This document shows, piece after piece, positions 26,501 through 37,500 of a DNA stretch of 64,000 bases. The stretch's first letter is position 1, and each line of letters starts with the position of its first letter. The translations under genes and the position numbers were made by a program. Source of the stretch: Phymorhynchus buccinoides (lineage: Eukaryota > Mollusca > Gastropoda > Neogastropoda > Raphitomidae). The stretch is taken from positions 27,515,418-27,579,417 of the forward strand of contig CM065711.1 of assembly GCA_017654935.2 (NCBI GenBank), read 5' to 3'. The notes under the pieces were generated by a model. It was not told the DNA's origin, made no database searches, and worked only from the letters and a program-made list of their open reading frames with translations.

Positions 26501-28066
26501 CGGCAATCGTTGCCTCTCTTCTCTCGATTTTGTTCACTAATAGGGCGCCCTCGTTTATTAGGCGCATAGGTCGAAATTGTAGAAAAAAATATCACCTTAC
26601 AGTCAGAAAATTACGGTAAATGTCAGAGAAAAGCATGAAGAATCAAGGTCAGTTGGAAATTCATATTCGTCTACGTCCTGGAAACGAAAAGAAAGAGGAA
26701 TTGAAAGAAAGCGAAAGAATGAACAAGAAAGAAAAAGAAAGTAAATGTCAGAGAAACACATGAAGAATGAAGATCAGTTGATAGGATGTGAGGACGAACG
26801 GAAATTCGTATTCGTCCATGTCCTGGAAACGAAGAGAAAGAAAGGATAAATGAAAGTGAAAGAATTAACAAGAATGAAAATGCTTAAATGTCAGAGAAAC
26901 GCGTGAAGAATCAAGGTCAGTTGATAGGATGCGAGGACGAACGGAAATCCGTATTCGTCCACGTCCTGGAAACGAAGAGAAAGAAAGGATAAATGAAAGT
27001 GACAGGAAGGAAGGAAAACAATGTCAGTGAGGAGAAGGGAGGGAGAGGGGAAGAGAGGGGGGGGGGGGGACGGAGGAGACAGACGGTCAGAATCAGAAGT
27101 CGAGAGTTCAGAAAGAGCAGGAATTTGTGTTCATCCGTGTCCTGGCAACGAAGATAAAGAATGCAAGAAAGAGAAACAAGAGGCAAAGCCTTCAAGGCTC
27201 ACTCGAACAGGAACATGTGGGACAACAAAGATCGAGGAGGGGGGTGTCTAAAGTACAAGATTGCCAATAAAATTTTAAAGTGCAAGTGAAACTATCGTTA
27301 ATGAATACAATAAAAAAAATAAAAAATAAAAAAGTGCCCGTGCCGAGAATCGTACCCAGAAACATTGGCTAAGACAGACAGACATTTATGCACCACAGTG
27401 GTATAACACCCATGTGCATCAAGTCAGGGCCTGTTATCTGAAGACCCTATTTTCTGACATTTGGGAGGTAAGGATAGGCCTAATTTTGTACATGTCGCAG
27501 ACGAATTCACAATATTGCAGATACTTCTTTCTCTCTACCCTGTTGTTTCATAATATTTGTTTGTTTTGTTGTTGTTGTTGTTGCTGTCCCATCTTCTGGG
27601 CTGCACAGTGGCGTTGCTCCCACGCCGCTCGTTCCGAATCCCAATTCGCAGCTACACCCGGGTTTGTTCAAGTCGCAGAAACCGAGACCAGCAGTCCAAG
27701 AGGAGCGAATCTATGTTAGGCCGTCAGGAGGCAACCAACCGAGGAGACACTGCACTTCTGCTGAGTCACTTCGGTGGAGTTCAGTGGAGCCTGTTCAGGA
27801 CACCACCTATTAAGCCCCCTACTGACGACACTATTCTCTTAGTCGCGGAGCCAGCGTGAGTGAGGTCCTCCCCTTTCCCTTTAGTGGGGGCGGCTGAAAA
27901 ATGGCTGGCGGTGAAAGGGTTAATAATATTTAAGTTTCCATAAATGTGCTACGACCCATTTAACTTTCTTTTCTTTGAGCTAAAAGGTCACACCACACAC
28001 ACACGCACGCACACACGCAGTTTTCGGAAATGGGTATCTTAAAAAATTGCATTACCGGGACCGACG

Positions 28067-28098
<32 letters not shown>

Positions 28099-28519
28099 AC
28101 AGTGTTGACAATTTAAATATTAAGTAACCAAATTTTTGGAAAATTGGTGTCATGCTCCGAATGAAGGAAACGAGGTAAACAGACCTTTTCACCACCCATC
28201 TTAGTCGCAGAGGTAGGTAAGGTCTTCGGGGGCACACGAAAAGTGCACACTATCCAAAGGCGCGTGTCAAAATGCACACAATTTTTCCGTCCATATTTCA
28301 CCGTCTTTTTACCATAAATGTGTGCGCCTTTTGACGGCTGTGCGCGTTTGGGAAAAAGCAATATTGTGCGCTTTTCGACTGTTGCCAAGTCTTCAATATG
28401 ATGTAAGCTTATTTTGGGGGGTCGCGTGGTAATGCAATTTTTTAAGATACCCATTTCCGAAAACCCTGTGTGTGTGTGTGTGTGTGTGCGTGTGCGTGCG
28501 TGTGTGTGTGTGTGTGCAT

Positions 28520-28550
<31 letters not shown>

Positions 28551-31500
28551 CATGAGTGTGTGTGTGTGCGTGTGTGTGCATGCCTGGGTGTGTGAGGGTG
28601 TGCATCCGTCTGTGTGTCTGTCGATCTGATCATTCACCTGCAGTCTGTGAGGCATAGGGTTCTCCTCCACAGTCACGTGGTGTTGTGCAACTTGATCGGC
28701 ATGACACAGCTCTCGGAAATTCTTCTGAACTTCGCTGCACAGCACTTGATTCTTGGTCACAAACATCTGAAACAATCATCATCATCACCTTCATCATCAT
28801 CATCACCATCATCATCGTAAGTGACAGATCATGAATGAAAATCTTCTAAACCTGACTGCCTAGCACTTTTGGGTTCTTTCTCAGAAACAACTGCATAAAA
28901 CAGAACAAAACAAACGACTGTTCACAGACAACTGCATTTTAAACATGGCATTTAACTCTTCCAGCACCTGTTTACCCCACATTTTCAATGTCAGTAATCC
29001 CAAGCTCTCAAATCAGTCATTTCAGGCATCTGTCCGTAATTTTAGAGTTTCGAGAGAGGGGAAAACGGCGGAAGAATGGACCAGTAAGGCAGAAAGACAG
29101 TAGATGACAGCAGTAAGCAAAAGGCGGAAGAATGGACCAGTAAGGCAGAAAGACAGTAGATGACAGCAGTAAGCAAAAGGCGGAAGAATGGACCAGTAAG
29201 GCAGAAAGACAGTAGATGACAGCAGTAAGCAAAAGGCGGAAGAATGGACCAGTAAGGCAGAAAGACAGTAGATGACAGCAGTAAGCAAAAGGCGGAAGAA
29301 TGGACCAGTAAGACAGTAGATGACAGCAGTAAGCAAAAGGCGGAAGAATGGACAAGACAGAAGATGACAGTAGTAAGCAAAAGGCGGAAGAATGGACCAG
29401 TAAGACAGAAAGACAGTAGAGGACAGCAGTAAGCAAAAGGCGGAAGAATGGACCAGTAAGACAGTAGATGACAGCAGTAAGCAAAAGGCGGAAGAATGGA
29501 CCAGAAAGACAGTAGATGACAGCAGTAAGCTAAAGGCGGAAGAATGGACCAATAAGGCAGAAAGACAGTAGATGACAGCAGTAAGCAAAAGGCGGAAGAA
29601 TGGACCAGTAAGGCAGAAAGACAGTAGAGGACAGCAGTAAGCAAAAGGCGGAAGAATGGACCAGTAAGGCAGAAAGATAGTAGAGGACAGCAGTAAGCAA
29701 AAGGCGGAAGAATGGACCAGTAAGGCAGAAAGATAGTAGAGGACAGCAGTAAGCAAAAGGCAGAAGAATGGACCAGTAAGGCAGAAAGATAGTAGAGGAC
29801 AGCAGTAAGCAAAGGGAAAAGGGCAAGTCAAAAGGGCAGGAGAATGGACCAGTAAGGCAGAAAGACAGTAGATGACAGCAGTAAGCAAAGGGAAAAGGGC
29901 AAGTCAAAAGGGCAGGAGAATGGACCAGTAAGGCAGAAAGATAGTAGATGACAGCAGTAAGCAAAGGGAAAAGGGCAAGTCAAAAGGGCAGGAGAATGGA
30001 CCAGTAAGGCAGAAAGACAGTAGATGACAGCAGTAAGCAAAGGGAAAAGGGCAAGTCAAAAGGGCAGGAGAATGGACCAGTAAGGCAGAAAGATAGTAGA
30101 GGACAGCAGTAAGCAAAGGGAAAAGGGCAAGTCAAAAGGGCAGGAGAATGGACCAGTAAGGCAGAAAGATAGTAGAGGACAGCAGTAAGCAAAGGGAAAA
30201 GGGCAAGTCAAAAGGGCAGGAGAATGGACCAGTAAGGCAGAAAGATAGTAGAGGACAGCAGTAAGCAAAGGGAAAAGGGCAAGTCAAAAGGGCAGGAGAA
30301 TGGACCAGTAAGGCAGAAAGACAGTAGAGGACAGCAGTAAAGCAAGAGAAAAAAGGCAAGAGTCAAACTCCATGGGTGCTCCTGGGAAATTTCAAAAATC
30401 CTGCAAGCCCCGGCGGAGTGCAGGGACAGCGCCCCTCCTGGGGCCAGGGGGTTCCGGGGGGGGGGCAATGCCCCCTGGAAGCTGAAGGGAAACAACAGTT
30501 TCCAATGTAACTGACAGGCTCTCGTTGCACTTTCACTTCTGGTTAAACTTCATGACCTCTATAACCAACAAAATGCATCTTCTCAAATTCTCATAATTCA
30601 GTGATGCTGGCTCCAGGCAATAAAAAAAATCCTGAACTTCAGGACATCCTGGACAAAACAATCCTGAACTTCAGGACATCCTGGACAAAGCAATCCTGAA
30701 CTTCAGGACATCCTGGACAAAACAATCCTGAACTCCAGGACACCCTGGACAAAACAATCCTGAACTCCAGGACACCCTGGACAAAGCAATCCTGAACTTC
30801 AGGACATCCTGGACAAAGCAATCCTGAACTTCAGAACATCCTGAAAGCAATCCTGAACTTCATGACATCCTGAAAGCAATCCTGAACTTCAGGACATCCT
30901 GAAAGCAGGAGCATCCATGAAACTCAAAGCGAGTAACAGATCAGAGGAAGTTACAAGCACGGAACTATAAAGTGTTTGTTGACAACTTCCAGAAGGTGGG
31001 GTGAGTATTTGCACAAAAGACCCCCCACCCCTCACCCTCCCACATGGGTGCTGCTGGGAAATTTCAAAAATCCTGCAAGGCAGGGGTCCAGGGGCCGCCC
31101 AGTTAACAACTTGACTTAAACAATCCTAAAAAATATATGGTTCCTGGCAAAGGCATGTAAATATTTATCTGTATTCATTTCTTTTATGTTCTACACGAGA
31201 GAAACTGATAAAACGTTCATAAATAGGAAATTCGTTGCTTCTCAAATTCTCATAATCCGGCGACGCCGGCTCCAGGCAATAAAAAAAATCCTGCATTTCA
31301 GGACATCCTGAAAGCAAACAAGGGGAAACAAGGGGACCTGTGCAACCCAACCTGATGAAGATGGTCGTATTTCACACGAGACGTCTTAGCAGCAGAAGCC
31401 CTTTCCTCGTCTTCCCCTTTCTTCTCCTCCTCCTCCTCCTCTCCTCTCTCTTCCTCCTCCCCTCCTCCTCCCCTTCCTCCTCATCGTACCCATCGTCTTC

Positions 31501-34500
31501 TTCGTAGCCGTTCTGACAGCTGCTTGCTGTAGCCGCTGGAATAAAACATAGGAACATTTGAGTTGTAACCTGAAAAGAAAGGGCTCACTCATTCCGGACA
31601 AATTCCCTGAAAAGAAAGGGCTCACTCATTCCGGACAAATTCCCTGAAAAGAAAGGGCTCACTCATTCCGGACAAATTCCCTGAAAAGAAAGGGCTCACT
31701 CATTCCGGACAAATTCCCTGAAAAGAAAGGGCTCACTCATTCCGGACAAATTCCCTGAAAAGAAAGGGCTCACTCATTCCGGACAAATTCCCTGAAAAGA
31801 AAGGGCTCACTCATTCCGAGTATAATAATAATAATAATAAACGTGTGTTCTTTGTCTAAAGCGAAATCCTATGAATTTGTTACTATTGTTTGACAAGACA
31901 AAGAACACAAATTAACAACTCAGTCATGTTAAGGACTTTTCCAGGAACATTAAGGCCTGTGCTGTTTTTCCAGCACTTTTCAAGCCCTGGAAAAGGCCTT
32001 GCTAGTTTTCCAGGACTTTTCAAGTTTCCAAGGACCTGGGGGAACCCTGTTATGGGTAAACAGGTGTGTCTCAAGTGATTTAACCGAGCGTGTTCCTTAC
32101 CCGATGCCCTCCCTTTCTTGCTCTCCTGTGTGGCGTCTTTGTCCAGCAGGCCTTTGAACAGATCGGCGTTTGGGTCATCATCATCGTCATCGTCATTTTC
32201 TTCTTCTTCTCCTTCTTCGTCGTTGTCTTCCAGATCTGCAAAATACAGTGGTTTTGGAAAAGCTGAGCAATTTATGCCCTGGGTTGTATTTCACGCTAGA
32301 GTTCATTACGTAATCGTTCTCTTCTTTCTTTTTCATTCACTCATTCATTCATTCTGTTCCTCTTGTTTGTTTTCATACCCTGGCTAAAAGACTCCAGGGA
32401 TCATCCCAACAGCCGAAACACTTGAACACTATGGTAGGGATGAGAACATTACGTGCGTGACCGTTTTTGATTTACCCCGCCACGTGGGCAGCCACACTCC
32501 GACTTCGGAGGAAAATACACAGAGATTTTTGGAAATGTTGTATCTGGGTTGTCTTTCGCGCTAAAGTTTATTTAACATGTCGTTCTCTTCTTTCTTTTTC
32601 ATTCATTCTGTTCTTCTTGTTAGTTTGTTGTCATACCCTGGCTAAAAGACTCCAGGGATCATCCCAACAGCCGAAGCACTTGAACACTATGGTACAAATG
32701 CACCAGCTAGGGATGAGAACACTACGTGTGTGACCGTTTTTTATTACCCCGCCACGTGAGCAGCCACACTCCGTCTTCGGGGGATTTTGGAGACTGATGA
32801 TGTTATACTAGGAGCTTGTCATGGTTATAAAGACAATTCCCCCCCCCCCCCCCCCCCATAACTATGCATAGCATAACAACATTTTAATGTAGCCTTGGTG
32901 TTCTAGCCTGTGGTCTGGCACAGCCTCAACCCCTTGACTGCCAGAGAATATTAAAGAAAAAAAGGCAAAGGTAAAGATGTGCCACCCCCCCTGCATTTCT
33001 CGGTTAATTCTATTTTTCCGTTTTTGCCTTTCTTACCATACATAAAGCTGTATTTTAGGAACATATTCAGCTAATAACCTTTTTGGAATACTAACCCTAA
33101 CCCTAGCCCTAAACCTAACCCTACCCCTACCACCCACTATGTACTGCAGTACACCGCGATTTGTCACAGTTGTGGTTTGTTGCGTTTTTCCGTCTTATAG
33201 AGTGGGGGGTAGGGTTAGGGCTAGGGTTAGGGTTAGGGTTAGTATTCCAAAAAGGTTATTAGGCAAAAATGTTCCTAAAATACAGCTTTATGTATGGTAA
33301 GAAAGGCAATAACGGAAAAATAGAATTCACCGAGATAGGTAGGGGGGGTGGCACATCTTGACCTTTACCGAAAAAAATAATTGTACAAATCATGACATGA
33401 AAAACAACAACTGATAGAGCCAATCTGGCAAAATGGTCTGGGGATATAACTCTCTTGACTGTGTCAGAGCAAAAGCCAGCATATCAGAGTTATTCCTCTT
33501 CAACTGATGATGTCATCAAGGCAGTACATAATACGCTATATGGCAGTCAGGGGGCTCTCGAACTATTCGAAACCTAGAAACTGTGAATTAAAAATACTAA
33601 TACAATACAGCAGAACTAACATTAGAAAAATTTTTTTTGCTAACAGAGTTGCCAAGTATTGGAATAACCTCTCTGCACAAATCAAGCTTGCACCAAACCT
33701 TAACCAGTTTAAAAACCTCCTGGACAAAGACAGAATTGAGATACCAACATGACTGATTGAGTCATCAAAAAACCGTCACAGCTGTGCCCAATACTACAAA
33801 AACTAAATTGAAAGGGCACTTCAGAGGCCGTGAGGCCTAGTTGCCCTCATTACCCTGACCTGACCTGACCTGATTGAGTCATCAAACACCGTCACAGCTG
33901 TGCCCAATACTACAAAAACTAAATTGAAAGGGCACTTGAGAGGCCGCGAGGCCTAGTTGCCCTCATTACCCTGACCTGACCTGACCTGATTGAGTCATCA
34001 AACACCGTTACAGCTGTGCCCAATACTACAAAAACTAAATTGAAAGGGCACTTGAGAGGCCGCGAGGCCTAGTTGCCCTCATTACCCTGACCTGACCTGA
34101 CCTGACCTGATTGAGTCATCAAACACCGTCACAGATGTGCCCAATACTACAAAAACTAAATTGAAAGGGCACTTGAGAGGCCGCGAGGCCTAGTTGCCCT
34201 CATTACCCTGACCTGACCTGACCTGATTGAGTCATCAAAAACCATCACAGCTGTGCCCAATACTACAAAAACTAAATTGAAAGGGCACTTCAGAGGCCGC
34301 GAGGCCTAGTTGCCCTCATTACCCTGACCTGACCTGACCTGATTGAGTCATCAAACACCATCACAGATGTGCCCAATACTACAAAAACTAAAATGAAAGG
34401 GCACTTCAGAGGCCGCGAGGCCTAGTTGCCCTCATTACCCTGACCTTAAGCCAAGGCGAGTTCATTTGTTTGAAGTCTGAACGTTCTAATCTCCGTCACA

Positions 34501-37500
34501 TTCTGTCTCTCTCCCCCTCTCCCTCCCCTTCCCTCTCTTTCTTCCCCCCCCCCCACACCCCCCACCCCCCACATCTCTCTCTCTGTCTGTCGTCTTTGTC
34601 TCCTACTTTATCTGTCTCTTTTACTTTGTCCGTCCTTCCTCTTTTAAACCCTTTTCACCGCCAATGTCGCATTTATGCACTTTAACCCTTTCACCGCCAA
34701 TGTCGCATTTATGCACCACAATGGTTTAACCCTTTCACCGCCAATGTCGCATTTATGCACCACAATGGTTTAACCCTTTCACCGCCAATGTCGCATTTAT
34801 GCACCACAATGGTTTAACCCTTTCACCGCCAATGTCGCATTTATGCACCACAATGGTTTAACCCTTTCACCGCCAATGTCGCATTTATGCACCACAATGG
34901 TTTAACCCTTTCACCGCCAATGTCGCATTTATGCACCACAATGGTTTAACCCTTTCACCGCCAATGTCGCATTTATGCACTTTAACCCTTTCACCGCCAA
35001 TGTCGCATTTATGCACCACAATGGTTTAAACCCTTTCACCGCCAATGTCGCATTTATGCACCACAATGGTTTAAACCCTTTCACCGCCAATGTCGCATTT
35101 ATGCACCACAATGGTTTAACCCTTTCACCGCCAATGTCGCATTTATGCACCACAATGGTTTAACCCTTTCACCGCCAATGTCGCATTTATGCACCACAAT
35201 GGTTTAACCCTTTCACCGCCAATGTCGCATTTATGCACCACAATGGTTTAACCCTTTCACCGCCAATGTCGCATTTATGCACCACAATGGTTTAACCCTT
35301 TCACCGCCAATGTCGCATTTATGCACCACAATGGTTTAACCCTTTCACCGCCAATGTCGCATTTATGCACCACAATGGTTTAACCCTTTCACCGCCAATG
35401 TCGCATTTATGCACCACAATGGTTTAACCCTTTCACCGCCAATGTCGCATTTATGCACCACAATGGTTTAACCCTTTCACCGCCAATGTCGCATTTATGC
35501 ACCACAATGGTTTAACCCTTTCACCGCCAATGTCGCATTTATGCACCACAATGGTTTAACCCTTTCACCGCCAATGTCGCATTTATGCACCACAATGGTT
35601 TAACCCTTTCACCGCCAATGTCGCATTTATGCACCACAATGGTTTAACCCTTTCACCGCCAATGTCGCATTTATGCACCACAATGGTTTAACCCTTTCAC
35701 CGCCAATGTCGCATTTATGCACCACAATGGTTTAACCCTTTCACCGCCAATGTCGCATTTATGCACCACAATGGTTTAACCCTTTCACCGCCAATGTCGC
35801 ATTTATGCACCACAATGGTTTAACCCTTTCACCGCCAATGTCGCATTTATGCACCACAATGGTTTAACCCTTTCACCGCCAATGTCGCATTTATGCACCA
35901 CAATGGTTTAACCCTTTCACCGCCAATGTCGCATTTATGCACCACAATGGTTTAACCCTTTCACCGCCAATGTCGCATTTATGCACCACAATGGTTTAAC
36001 CCTTTCGCCGCCAATGTCGCATTTATGCACCACAATGGTTTAACCCTTTCACCGCCAATGTCGCATTTATGCACCACAATGGTTTAACCCTTTCGCCGCC
36101 AATGTCGCATTTATGCACCACAATGGTTTAACCCTTTCGCCGCCAATGTCGCATTTATGCACCACAATGGTTTAACCCTTTCACCGCCAATGTCGCATTT
36201 ATGCACCACAATGGTTTAACCCTTTCGCCGCCAATGTCGCATTTATGCACCACAATGGTTTAACCCTTTCACCGCCAATGTCGCATTTATGCACCACAAT
36301 GGTTTAACCCTTTCACCGCCAATGTCGCATTTATGCACCGCAATGGTTTAACCCTTTCACCGCCAATGTCGCATTTATGCACTTTAACCCTTTCACCGCC
36401 AATGTCGCATTTATGCACCACAATGGTTTAACCCTTTCACCGCCAATGTCGCATTTATGCACTTTAACCCTTTCACCGCCAATGTCGCATTTATGCACCA
36501 CAATGGTTTAACCCTTTCACCGCCAATGTCGCATTTATGCACTTTAACCCTTTCACCGCCAATGTCGCATTTTATGCACCACAATGGTTTAACCCTTTCA
36601 CCGCCAATGTCGCATTTATGCACCACAATGGTTTAACCCTTTCACCGCCAATGTCGCATTTATGCACCACAATGGTTTAACCCTTTCACCGCCAATGTCG
36701 CATTTATGCACCACAATGGTTTAACCCTTTCACCGCCAATGTCGCATTTATGCACCACAATGGTTTAACCCTTTCACCGCCAATGTCGCATTTATGCACC
36801 ACAATGGTTTAACCCTTTCACCGCCAATGTCGCATTTATGCACCACAATGGTTTAACCCTTTCACCGCCAATGTCGCATTTATGCACCACAATGGTTTAA
36901 CCCTTTCACCGCCAATGTCGCATTTATGCACCACAATGGTTTAACCCTTTCACCGCCAATGTCGCATTTATGCACCACAATGGTTTAACCCTTTCACCGC
37001 CAATGTCGCATTTATGCACCACAATGGTTTAACCCTTTCACCGCCAATGTCGCATTTATGCACCACAATGGTTTAACCCTTTCGCCGCCAATGTCGCATT
37101 TATGCACTTTAACCCTTTCACCGCCAATGTCGCATTTATGCACCACAATGGTTTAACCCTTTCGCCGCCAATGTCGCATTTATGCACCACAATGGTTTAA
37201 CCCTTTCGCCGCCAATGTCGCATTTATGCACCACAATGGTTTAACCCTTTCGCCGCCAATGTCGCATTTATGCACCACAATGGTTTAACCCTTTCACCGC
37301 CAATGTCGCATTTATGCACCACAATGGTTTAACCCTTTCACCGCCAATGTCGCATTTATGCACCACAATGGTTTAACCCCTTTCACCGCCAATGTCGCAT
37401 TTATGCACCACAATGGTTTAACCCTTTCACCGCCAATGTCGCATTTATGCACCACAATGGTTTAACCCTTTCGCCGCCAATGTCGCATTTATGCACCACA

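Noticed and set aside
27557..27859. 100-codon plus-strand frame
   Set aside because: It lies in dispersed repeat A, present at three loci with different frames.
29022..29888. 288-codon minus-strand frame (repeating [14 protein letters not shown])
   Set aside because: It is a translation of the 54-76 bp satellite; equally long frames exist in other registers and nothing suggests splicing or a start.
33090..33245. True telomere or chromosome-fusion scar
   Set aside because: Only a few TTAGGG units in each orientation, inside a transposon with target duplications.
33507..33752. Host gene on the plus strand
   Set aside because: The peptide is the reverse-transcriptase C terminus of a LINE repeated elsewhere in the window.
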